Assembly: GCA_013204195.1 (NCBI GenBank)
Contig: JABMOJ010000144.1
Coordinates: 1-5,683 of the forward strand
DNA: 5,683 nt
Direction: 5' to 3'
Source: SAR86 cluster bacterium
GTDB taxonomy: Bacteria > Pseudomonadota > Gammaproteobacteria > Pseudomonadales > Azotimanducaceae
In this document: positions 1 to 5,683 of the stretch, piece after piece
Layout of the letters: the number at the start of each line of letters is the position of its first letter
Numbering within the stretch: the stretch's first letter is position 1
Position numbers and translations under genes: made by a program
The notes under the pieces: model-generated
Told to the model about the DNA's origin: nothing
Seen by the model: only the letters and a program-made list of their open reading frames with translations
Database searches by the model: none

Positions 1-869
1 GCGTCGATGCTGATCAGGAACGGCACTTAAGCAAACTCGCAGCCGCAATCACCTTAGGTCATTATTTACAGGATACCAACGACATACTGATTGGCGAGCC
101 CATGGCGGAACTGCTCGAAATAAAATTAGGTGACCGCGTTGTGATTACTCAAGCCGAAGCCAACACTGGGGAGCTTTCCCAAGCGTTGTTTCGAGTGGCT
201 GGCATATTTAAGTTTGGCGTAAGGGAACTGGACTCAAACATCGTCTTTATCCATATCTCACAGGCTAGACAAATTCTCGGCATTAGCCAGGGTAGCCACG
301 AGATCGCTATTCTGTTTCATGACGTTAGCAGTGCTGATCTTGATCCCACAGGGCTGCTGTCGTCCTTAACCGACGGCACAACTGAAGCAGTAGGTTGGAG
401 AGCCTTGAACAAAGATATCGCCGCCATGCTGGAGATGAGCAATTACTCGTCACTCATCGTCGGCGCTATATTGTTCTTGCTGGCCTCATTAGGTGTGATC
501 AACTCGATGTTTATGTCTATCTACGAGCGTATCTACGAATTCGGGGTCGCTAAAGCTATCGGCACTCGGCCATTTGATCTGTTTCGTCTCATCATGGTCG
601 AGGCACTGTTGCTGGCCCTGCTGAGCTGTTTCTTTGGCATGTCGGTGGGAGCTCTACTCGGCGAATGGTACGCGACTAACGGTATTCCACTGGGAGAGAT
701 GGAGATATCCGGCATTGCGATGAACAATAACATCCCCACTGTTCTGGCCTGGCACCAGTTCACAAACTTCCCGGCATACGTAATTTTGTTGGTTCTGACT
801 GCTGCGCTCTACCCAGCACGGTTTGCGGCCAATATTATTCCCACTGACGCCTTGCACAGGAGCTTATAA
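1..869 (+). CDS. ABC transporter permease, FtsX/MacB (LolC/E-like) family, C-terminal part; 5' end outside window
   Basis: Inner-membrane permease subunit of a type VII (MacB/LolCDE-like) ABC transporter. The first full codon is at base 3. The frame stays open to the left edge, and the 33 residues before the first visible ATG (102) fit the family's periplasmic domain (ILIGEPMAELLEIKLGDRVV), so that ATG is internal and the true start lies upstream. Visible parts in order are the end of the periplasmic MacB_PCD-like domain, a membrane helix at about 447-521, and a cytoplasmic coupling segment with the family pattern YERIYEFGVAKAIG (about 522-565). A second helix lies at about 588-659, then a short periplasmic loop, a last helix at about 768-818, and the typical ending YPARFAANIIPTDALH. 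The stop codon TAA is 5 nt before the ATPase gene, indicating an operon. The N-terminal helix and any partner permease are not visible. The family call is firm; the substrate is unknown. Confidence 0.93.
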   Translation, partial: VDADQERHLSKLAAAITLGHYLQDTNDILIGEPMAELLEIKLGDRVVITQAEANTGELSQALFRVAGIFKFGVRELDSNIVFIHISQARQILGISQGSHEIAILFHDVSSADLDPTGLLSSLTDGTTEAVGWRALNKDIAAMLEMSNYSSLIVGAILFLLASLGVINSMFMSIYERIYEFGVAKAIGTRPFDLFRLIMVEALLLALLSCFFGMSVGALLGEWYATNGIPLGEMEISGIAMNNNIPTVLAWHQFTNFPAYVILLVLTAALYPARFAANIIPTDALHRSL

Positions 870-874
870 AGCCG

Positions 875-1564
875 ATGACGAATGCTGTAATCAAGACGAT
901 GGAGGTCTGTCGATATTTCGGTGAGGGTGAAACTCAGGTCAAGGCGGTCGAGCGGGTATCAATCACCATCGAACCCGGTGAATTCACCGCGATTATCGGC
1001 CCCTCAGGCTCGGGGAAATCGACACTGCTACATCTGGTAGGCGGTCTCGACAATCCTACCAGTGGAGCCGTTGAATTGTCGGGCACCAACATTGCTAACA
1101 TGTCAGGCGCACAAATTTCAGATTTTCGACGGGACCATATCGGTTTCGTGTTCCAAGCTTACAATCTGATACCCGTATTATCGGCAGAAGAAAACATCGA
1201 GTATATTATGTTGCTGCAGGGCATCGCTGGCCCAGTTCGGCGCCAGCGAGTCCAGGAGATGCTTGAACTGGTCGGCCTGAACGATCTCGGATCACGCCGG
1301 CCGAACCAGCTATCCGGTGGTCAACAGCAACGGGTTGCCGTGGCCAGAGCCATGGCATCACACCCAGACATTATTCTCGCCGACGAACCCACTGCCAACC
1401 TCGATTCAAAAACCGGTATCGCATTGCTGGATGTGATGAAGGAGCTGAACGAAACTCACAATATGACTTTTGTGTTTTCAACTCACGATGAAAAAATCAT
1501 GTCTCGCGCCAGCCGTTTAATTCACATGGAAGATGGTGCCGTAGTCCGCGATGAGCGCCGCTAG
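875..1564 (+). CDS. ABC transporter ATP-binding protein, LolD/MacB-type
   Basis: Cytoplasmic ATPase that would energise the permease encoded just upstream. The 229-residue protein is a complete single nucleotide-binding domain of normal LolD-like length. All motifs are intact: Walker A GPSGSGKS (42-49), Q-loop Gln94 in FVFQAYNL, signature LSGGQQQR (146-153), Walker B IILADE with catalytic Glu171, D-loop ANLDS (174-178) and H-loop His204. The segment after the Q-loop (NLIPVLSAEENIEY) is typical of the LolD/MacB/FtsE group, which works in mechanotransmission or in extraction of lipids and lipoproteins rather than bulk import. An AGGAG at 858-862, inside the end of the permease gene, sits 12 nt before the ATG, a slightly long spacer. 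The gene lies 5 nt after the permease and 3 nt before the barrel gene, so translational coupling is likely. It is not called lolD itself because the neighbours do not look like a standard lolCDE locus. Confidence 0.95.
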   Translation: MTNAVIKTMEVCRYFGEGETQVKAVERVSITIEPGEFTAIIGPSGSGKSTLLHLVGGLDNPTSGAVELSGTNIANMSGAQISDFRRDHIGFVFQAYNLIPVLSAEENIEYIMLLQGIAGPVRRQRVQEMLELVGLNDLGSRRPNQLSGGQQQRVAVARAMASHPDIILADEPTANLDSKTGIALLDVMKELNETHNMTFVFSTHDEKIMSRASRLIHMEDGAVVRDERR

Positions 1565-1567
1565 ACG

Positions 1568-2785
1568 ATGCATCATCAACGACTGTCAACCTGCCTGATC
1601 CTAGCCATCTGCTGCCTCACGCCAAGCTCATCACTCATGGCCGACAGTAACTTGCGCGGTTACCTAAAGTCTTATGTCATCAGCCAACAAGGCATCGACA
1701 ATGCCCTGTTGCACGCGGATCAAACCTGGCAATCCCAAAGCAGCCTGCGTTTGATCTGGCAAGGTGGCAGCACATCCACAGGCTCAACAAGTTACGCCTG
1801 GGAACTGCACTACGAAGCGAGTCCAGTGTTTAGCAATCAATTAGCGGGGCCTGGGAGTTTGCAAATCGAGCCACCGGCGAATTATCGACTGACGGATATC
1901 GACCCCTTGTTAATTGACGACGCTCGGCGGCCCGTCTTACAAAACCTCGATCGCCTGAATATTCAACTACAGTTCGACCAGGGAGATCTAACGATTGGTC
2001 GACAAGCGATCACTTTCGGTTCCGCACGGATCATCAACCCTACCGACGTATTCCTGCCTTACAATGTCACTGCGCTAAATACCGAGTACCGTGTTGGCGT
2101 CGATGCCATACGTTACCAACAACCCTTAGGTCAGTTGGGTGAACTTGATATGGGCTTTATTTTTGGCAAAGACGGTCACCGAGATTCTTCGGCAGCTTTT
2201 ATCCATGGCAAAACCAATCTGGCGGGCACTGATCTGGAGTTTGCCGCCATGCGCTACGCCAATCAGACATTGTTCGGTGCAGGAATGCAGTCGGCCTTGG
2301 GCAGCTTGGGCTTCTGGCTCGAAACTGCCGTGGTCAATGGTGATCGCCACTACTGGCGAACCTCAACCGGCATTGACTACGCCTTCAGTGAATCAATGTT
2401 CGGCATGGTTGAATATCACTACAATGGTGCGGGTGCGGCTGCCAGCAGGCACTACCTCAGCACCGCTCAAACCTCAGCCTATCAAGTGGGTGGTGTGTTT
2501 CTGCTAGGCCAACACTACCTGATACCCAGCCTCAACTTCCAAGCTACCCCCCTAACCACCCTTGGCCTTCAGGCTATTGTTAACCTGAAGGATAAATCGA
2601 GTTTCTGGTCCATCAGCGTCACTCACAATGTGTTAGACAATCTTTACCTGGGCTTAGGTTACTACCACTTTAGCGGCAAACCACCGGTAGCCAACCAGGC
2701 CACACCCTTTGAACCTGGCTATCTGGCTGCGGAGTATGGCACCAGCCCCGATTCGGTCTACGCGCAGCTGAGTTATTACTTTTAG
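1568..2785 (+). CDS. Predicted outer-membrane beta-barrel protein encoded with the ABC transporter
   Basis: Not recognised as a named protein. The 405 residues begin with a Sec-type signal peptide: a short basic start (HHQR), a hydrophobic core at about 8-18, and likely cleavage after Ala25 (SLMA/DSN). Cys9, Cys15 and Cys16 lie in this segment, but no proper lipobox precedes them. The mature part is rich in alternating polar and aromatic stretches and has no long hydrophobic helix. It ends in a classic outer-membrane beta-signal (SVYAQLSYYF, with V397, A399, L401, Y403 and F405 alternating). The segment 144-164, with GRQAITFG and NPTDVF, followed by EYRVGVDAIRY (173-183), resembles a conserved strand-turn region seen in DUF1302-like and alginate-export-like barrel proteins; this is from memory, not a search. 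It starts 3 nt after the ATPase stop, so it belongs to the same operon and is probably translationally coupled. A role as the outer-membrane partner of the transporter is inference; it could instead be a co-regulated porin. Confidence 0.82.
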   Translation: MHHQRLSTCLILAICCLTPSSSLMADSNLRGYLKSYVISQQGIDNALLHADQTWQSQSSLRLIWQGGSTSTGSTSYAWELHYEASPVFSNQLAGPGSLQIEPPANYRLTDIDPLLIDDARRPVLQNLDRLNIQLQFDQGDLTIGRQAITFGSARIINPTDVFLPYNVTALNTEYRVGVDAIRYQQPLGQLGELDMGFIFGKDGHRDSSAAFIHGKTNLAGTDLEFAAMRYANQTLFGAGMQSALGSLGFWLETAVVNGDRHYWRTSTGIDYAFSESMFGMVEYHYNGAGAAASRHYLSTAQTSAYQVGGVFLLGQHYLIPSLNFQATPLTTLGLQAIVNLKDKSSFWSISVTHNVLDNLYLGLGYYHFSGKPPVANQATPFEPGYLAAEYGTSPDSVYAQLSYYF

Positions 2786-2794
2786 CCATCGGCG

Positions 2795-4759
2795 TTACAT
2801 GACCGCAGATAGCAGCCCGAGTTTTACTGCCTCCGCCTCGAGCCGCGAAACGAGATCATCCATCTGCTGAATCACCGCCTGAATTGCCTCGGGCTTCGAC
2901 AAATCAACACCCGCCTTCTTCAGCTGCGCCATGGGCAAGTCGTCACCGCCGCTGCGCAGCAGAGTCAAATAACGGTCCTTAGCGGCGGCTTGCTCGGCTT
3001 CTGTGCCGGTGGTCATGGCATTGTATAGCGCCGCCGAGGAAGCAAAGCAGGTGGCATACTTATAGACATAATAAGGCGAGTTATAAAAGTGCGGAATCCT
3101 CGCCCAGAGGTTGTCATATAAGGCATCTTCTGTGATCTCCTTCGACTGATAAGCCCGTGAAATATCTCGGTAGATTTCGGTTAAGACCTCGGCGGTGATG
3201 GGCTCACCTTGTTCCGCGCGTTGGTGCGCCTGTAATTCATAGTCGGCAAAGGACACCTGCGCGTAAAAAGTCCCTGCTATGTTTTCGATGGCTTTCTGCA
3301 ACAGCAGAAAGCGCTCTGCGGGATCATCGGATTCATTGAGCAGCTTTTCCAACAGAAATCGTTCATTGGTGGTTGAGGCCACTTCCGCGACAAAGATGGT
3401 ATAGCTGGCGGTAGCATAGGGTTGATTGGCATATGACAAGTTGGTGTGCATCGCGTGGCCTGACTCATGAGCCAAGGTAAACACCGCATCCAACGTGTCA
3501 TTATAGTTCAGCAGCATATAGGGCCCGACGCCGTAGACACCGGCCACATAGGCCCCCGATCGCTTGCCAGCGCTTTCATATACGTCGACTGCACGGCTAT
3601 TGAGAAAATCTTTGAGTTGCGCCTGATAGGCTGTCCCCAAGGGCCGTACCGAGTCGACCACCATTTCTCGGGCCTGCGCATAAGGATAGTCAACTGCCGT
3701 ATCAAGCAATGGCAGCGCCTCGTCATATAGATGATACTCATCCAGTTTCAGAATTTTTTTGCGCAGTGTTTGATAGCGTTGCAGAGGCTCCGTGCCGGCT
3801 CGTACCGCTTGCACCAAATTGGTATAGACTTCCAGGGGCACGGCATCACTGTCCAGGGAGCTTGCTAAGGTGCTGGGATAGTCTCGCGATCTGGCGTCAT
3901 ACCAGTCTCGTTGAAGGATGCTGTTATAAATCGCCGCATAGGTATTTTTTGTCGCCGCGTAGGTTCCATAGTGGGCCTCAAAAGCGGCCTGGCGGTCAGT
4001 CTGCTGGCGCGCGGTCTCTAACGTCCGGCGATAGGCACCACTGGTCATTCGCAGCGTTTCTCCGGTAGTCAGCGTCACCTCAGGGAACTCGATATCGGCG
4101 GTAGAGAGCGCCTCGTAAATCGCACTGGGGGTTCGTTTAAACTGACCTGAGTAAGACAGCAGGCGTTCACCTGTCTCATCCAATACATGCGCCTTCTGCC
4201 GATAGGTATCGAGGATCGGATACCGATAGGGTGCCAGTGCTGGCGTCGTGTCGATCCAGCGAGTCATTTCCTGCTCTGGAATCAAGAGCAACTCCGGCGT
4301 GAACCAGGCCGTCGCCGTAGCCATCTGGGCAAACGCCGCTTGGACCTGCTGAAAACGCCCTGAGATCGATTGATCACGCTGATCAATATCTCGCTGCAGA
4401 CCGGGGTAGCGATAGGTTAGATAGGATAACCGACCAATTTCATCAGACAACCGATAGGCCTTCAGGACCGCCGCTGGACCCTGCTCAAGCGTTCCTTTGA
4501 GCGCGACGTATTCGCTCACCTTGCCGTTCATCTCTGCCATCCCCGCTTCCCAAGCTTCCCATGAGGCATAGATCATTGAGAAGTCCCACTGATAGGCATC
4601 AGGATTAGCCTGCGAATCCAGGGACTCGGACTCGGATTCGGCCAAGCTCAGCGCGCTTTGAAAGAGCACCACGGTGATCACAAGCGCCCTAACAAGCGCC
4701 ACGAGAGAGAGAGAGAGACTTGGGGTAGCACTGGTAGTACTAGCAGATATTTTCAACAC
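2795..4759 (-). CDS. Exported M3-family oligoendopeptidase (PepF-like zinc metallopeptidase)
   Basis: Zinc endopeptidase that cuts short peptides, probably in the periplasm. The 654-residue protein is somewhat longer than the roughly 600 residues usual for cytoplasmic PepF because of an N-terminal extension: a signal peptide with hydrophobic core at about 25-38 and likely cleavage after LSLA (about residue 40), then an acidic ESESES stretch. The M3 N-terminal domain covers roughly 150-240 and the catalytic domain roughly 250-640. The zinc site is HESGH at 431-435 with third ligand Glu459 in VAEVASTTNE. HFYNSPYYVYKYAT (from His557) matches the PepF segment that carries substrate-binding His and Tyr residues. 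The start is GTG; GGAAGG lies 8 nt upstream, and the upstream frame holds no ATG, GTG or TTG before a stop at 4814-4816. A (TC)8 tract encodes residues 14-19. It converges on the barrel gene with a 9-nt gap and diverges from the M14 gene. The family is certain; the location is inferred from the signal peptide. Confidence 0.95.
   Translation of the reverse strand: MLKISASTTSATPSLSLSLVALVRALVITVVLFQSALSLAESESESLDSQANPDAYQWDFSMIYASWEAWEAGMAEMNGKVSEYVALKGTLEQGPAAVLKAYRLSDEIGRLSYLTYRYPGLQRDIDQRDQSISGRFQQVQAAFAQMATATAWFTPELLLIPEQEMTRWIDTTPALAPYRYPILDTYRQKAHVLDETGERLLSYSGQFKRTPSAIYEALSTADIEFPEVTLTTGETLRMTSGAYRRTLETARQQTDRQAAFEAHYGTYAATKNTYAAIYNSILQRDWYDARSRDYPSTLASSLDSDAVPLEVYTNLVQAVRAGTEPLQRYQTLRKKILKLDEYHLYDEALPLLDTAVDYPYAQAREMVVDSVRPLGTAYQAQLKDFLNSRAVDVYESAGKRSGAYVAGVYGVGPYMLLNYNDTLDAVFTLAHESGHAMHTNLSYANQPYATASYTIFVAEVASTTNERFLLEKLLNESDDPAERFLLLQKAIENIAGTFYAQVSFADYELQAHQRAEQGEPITAEVLTEIYRDISRAYQSKEITEDALYDNLWARIPHFYNSPYYVYKYATCFASSAALYNAMTTGTEAEQAAAKDRYLTLLRSGGDDLPMAQLKKAGVDLSKPEAIQAVIQQMDDLVSRLEAEAVKLGLLSAVM
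4622..4639 (-). repeat. Three hexanucleotide repeats encoding Glu-Ser dipeptides
   Basis: Plus-strand units GGACTC, GGACTC and GGATTC lie in tandem; the third differs by one base. They encode ESESES just after the predicted signal-peptide cleavage site of the M3 peptidase. Because the unit is 6 nt, copy-number change would keep the frame and only lengthen or shorten an acidic linker. Confidence 0.75.
4703..4718 (-). repeat. Dinucleotide tract (TC)8 inside the M3 signal-peptide coding region
   Basis: Eight perfect GA units on the plus strand, reading TC on the coding strand, encode the alternating Ser-Leu run at residues 14-19. A 2-nt gain or loss would shift the frame. One alternative frame stops at 4689-4691 (TAG) and the other at 4678-4680 (TGA), so slippage would switch off translation from the GTG. 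A GTG codon (Val20) directly follows the tract and could serve as a second start that keeps the hydrophobic signal core, but no Shine-Dalgarno site precedes it. Confidence 0.85.
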
Positions 4760-4767
4760 AACAAAAG

Positions 4768-4773
4768 CCTTCC
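4768..4773 (-). promoter_or_regulatory. Shine-Dalgarno site that fixes the GTG start of the M3 peptidase
   Basis: On the minus strand GGAAGG is followed by 8 nt and then GTG at 4759-4757. A TTG codon follows immediately and would have an 11-nt spacer, so GTG is favoured. There is no ATG in frame upstream before a stop. Confidence 0.7.
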
Positions 4774-4796
4774 AACGTGAGTAGATTCGACAACCA

Positions 4797-4811
4797 CAGG
4801 TAATGCACCTG
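4797..4811. repeat. Short inverted repeat, possible operator
   Basis: CAGGT, a 5-nt spacer and ACCTG form a perfect 5-bp palindromic pair within the divergent region. It lies 38 bp upstream of the M3 start codon, a plausible place for a dimeric regulator. The arms are short and could arise by chance; it matches no operator I recognise. Confidence 0.3.
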
Positions 4812-4854
4812 CCCTATGAAACCGCTATATTACACCACCTTTTCTTCTAATGTA

Positions 4855-4872
4855 GCGCGAGACCTTTCGCGC
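4855..4872. repeat. Inverted repeat upstream of the M14 gene, possible operator or leader hairpin
   Basis: GCGCGA, a 6-nt spacer and TCGCGC form a perfect 6-bp G/C-rich pair ending 18 bp before the M14 ATG. As RNA it would make a stable small hairpin just ahead of the weak ribosome-binding region. As DNA it could bind a dimeric regulator. There is no following T tract, so it is not a terminator. Confidence 0.4.
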
Positions 4873-4890
4873 CTTTGAGCTCACAGCACC

Positions 4891-5683
4891 ATGCGAAATC
4901 TTCTATGCCTGCTCGTCCTTCTACTCACCAGCGTTCCAGAAACGTTCGCCGCGCCTGTGCTTGGCGCTGAGAATCCGCTACCTGAGATGTGGCCCGGCGC
5001 AGTCTACGACCCGAGCATTCCGACTTACGAGCAAGTGCTAGGCTACCCTGTTGGTGCTCGAATCAGCCGCTACGAGGACATGCTACGGTTTTTCACCGCC
5101 CTACAAGCCGCTGCGCCAGCCCGGCTCAAACTCATCGACTACGGCAAGACCTGGGAAGGTCGGCGATTAGTGTATGCCGTGATCGGCAACACTGAGACTA
5201 TCGCCCGCCTCCACGAGATCACCACAGACATGCAACGCTTGGCCGATCCTCGAATCACCGATCTAGCCGCCGCCAGCCAGCTCATCGCCCGCTTGCCAGC
5301 CTCCATCTGGTTAGCCTATGGTATTCACGGCAATGAGATCAGCAGCACAGACGCCGCCATGTTGACCGCCTACCACCTGTTAGCCGCCAACGACGAGACG
5401 GTCAGCCTGAAGGTTGCCGACAACTCGCTGGTATTTATTGACCCACTGCAAAATCCCGATGGCCGCGCACGTTTTACGCAACACTATTACTCCACGGTTG
5501 GCCTGCAGGACAGTCCTGATCGCATCAGTGCCGAGCATGACGAGCCCTGGCCTGGCGGTCGTACCAACCACTACCTGTTTGATTTAAATCGCGACTGGCT
5601 AGCGCTGACCCAACCCGAGACCCAGAGTCGGGTTCTGGCGCTAAATAAACACCTACCCCTGGTCGTGATTGATTTTCATGAAA
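4891..5683 (+). CDS. Exported M14-family zinc carboxypeptidase, N-terminal part; 3' end outside window
   Basis: Metallocarboxypeptidase that would remove C-terminal residues from peptides outside the cytoplasm. The 264 visible residues run open to the right edge. A signal peptide (MRNLLCLLVLLLTSVPETFA, cleavage near Ala20) precedes a lead-in (WPGAVYDPSIPTYEQVLGYP) and the M14 domain from about residue 57. Zinc ligands His146 and Glu149 lie in HGNE, and the third ligand is His263 in VIDFHE at the very edge. NPDGR (188-192) and DLNRDW (231-236) match the family's substrate-binding loop and Asn-Arg pair. The catalytic Glu should lie beyond the window. An in-frame TGA at 4876-4878 excludes an earlier start, and ATG 4891 is the first start codon after it. 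The ribosome-binding site is weak (GAG at 4877-4879). Related secreted M14 proteins are, as I recall, often above 800 residues, so much is probably missing. The gene is divergent from the M3 peptidase gene. Confidence 0.93.
   Translation, partial: MRNLLCLLVLLLTSVPETFAAPVLGAENPLPEMWPGAVYDPSIPTYEQVLGYPVGARISRYEDMLRFFTALQAAAPARLKLIDYGKTWEGRRLVYAVIGNTETIARLHEITTDMQRLADPRITDLAAASQLIARLPASIWLAYGIHGNEISSTDAAMLTAYHLLAANDETVSLKVADNSLVFIDPLQNPDGRARFTQHYYSTVGLQDSPDRISAEHDEPWPGGRTNHYLFDLNRDWLALTQPETQSRVLALNKHLPLVVIDFHE

Larger units (their letters stand above)
4760..4890. promoter_or_regulatory. Divergent intergenic region between the M3 and M14 peptidase genes
   Basis: These 131 bp must hold, or lie close to, the start signals of both genes, since each points outward. 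On the plus strand TCTAAT (4846-4851) resembles a -10 box but has no convincing -35 partner. On the minus strand, A/T-rich TAATAT-like sequence near 4826-4832 is another weak candidate. Two inverted repeats are present (4797-4811 and 4855-4872). No promoter can be named with confidence, and no small gene is seen. Confidence 0.45.

Noticed and set aside
533..857. Minus-strand open frames inside the permease gene
   Set aside because: They are antisense to membrane helices and family motifs of the permease. The translations lack any recognisable feature.
1604..1615. Possible lipobox at Cys15 or Cys16 of the barrel protein
   Set aside because: The preceding residues (LAIC, AICC) lack the small residue required at -1, and the C-terminal barrel signal fits a non-lipidated outer-membrane protein better.
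2139..2507. 122-codon plus-strand frame inside the barrel gene
   Set aside because: It is an out-of-frame shadow. The barrel frame has a signal peptide and C-terminal beta-signal and runs uninterrupted through this stretch.
3754..3760. Run of seven T on the plus strand as a terminator or slippage site
   Set aside because: It encodes the ordinary RKKIL segment of the M3 peptidase, has no preceding hairpin, and seven A/T bases is common in coding DNA.
3467..4068. Plus-strand open frames (3467-3730 and 3709-4068) antisense to the M3 gene
   Set aside because: The M3 frame is long, carries a full catalytic motif set and has family-like sequence throughout. The antisense frames have no ribosome-binding site or recognisable domain.
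4855..4872. Rho-independent terminator
   Set aside because: The hairpin has no T tract on either side and sits just upstream of a gene start in a divergent region, so termination makes little sense there.
4989..5195. Open frame of 68 codons on the plus strand
   Set aside because: It lies in another frame inside the M14 gene, whose zinc-site motifs leave no doubt about the true frame. The overlapping protein is Arg/Pro/Ser-rich with no features.

Overview
The window looks like ordinary chromosomal DNA from a Gram-negative bacterium, most likely a gammaproteobacterium. The evidence is a LolCDE/MacB-type ABC transporter, an outer-membrane beta-barrel protein with a C-terminal Phe, and two peptidases with Sec-type signal peptides. 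The organism call is inferred from protein style, not from any marker gene. No rRNA, tRNA, CRISPR array, insertion sequence or phage gene was seen.

Left part (1-2785, + strand): a tight three-gene run. The C-terminal part of an FtsX/MacB-type ABC permease enters from the left edge. Its ATPase follows 5 nt later, and a predicted outer-membrane beta-barrel protein follows after another 3 nt. The spacing implies one transcript. With an inner-membrane permease, an ATPase and an outer-membrane barrel encoded together, a job in moving a lipid, lipoprotein or similar molecule across the envelope is plausible, but the substrate cannot be read from the sequence.

Middle part (2795-4759, - strand): a complete exported M3-family oligoendopeptidase (PepF-like), convergent with the operon across only 9 nt. 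It starts at GTG. A (TC)8 dinucleotide tract lies inside its signal-peptide coding region, and both alternative frames stop soon after the tract, so it is a candidate ON/OFF slippage switch.

Right part (4891-5683, + strand): the N-terminal 264 residues of an exported M14 zinc carboxypeptidase, cut by the window end just after its third zinc ligand. It is divergent from the M3 gene and shares a 131-bp intergenic region that holds two short inverted repeats. An exported endopeptidase next to an exported carboxypeptidase suggests a periplasmic or extracellular peptide-degradation pair. The gene content is mostly conventional. The most testable oddity is the (TC)8 tract.
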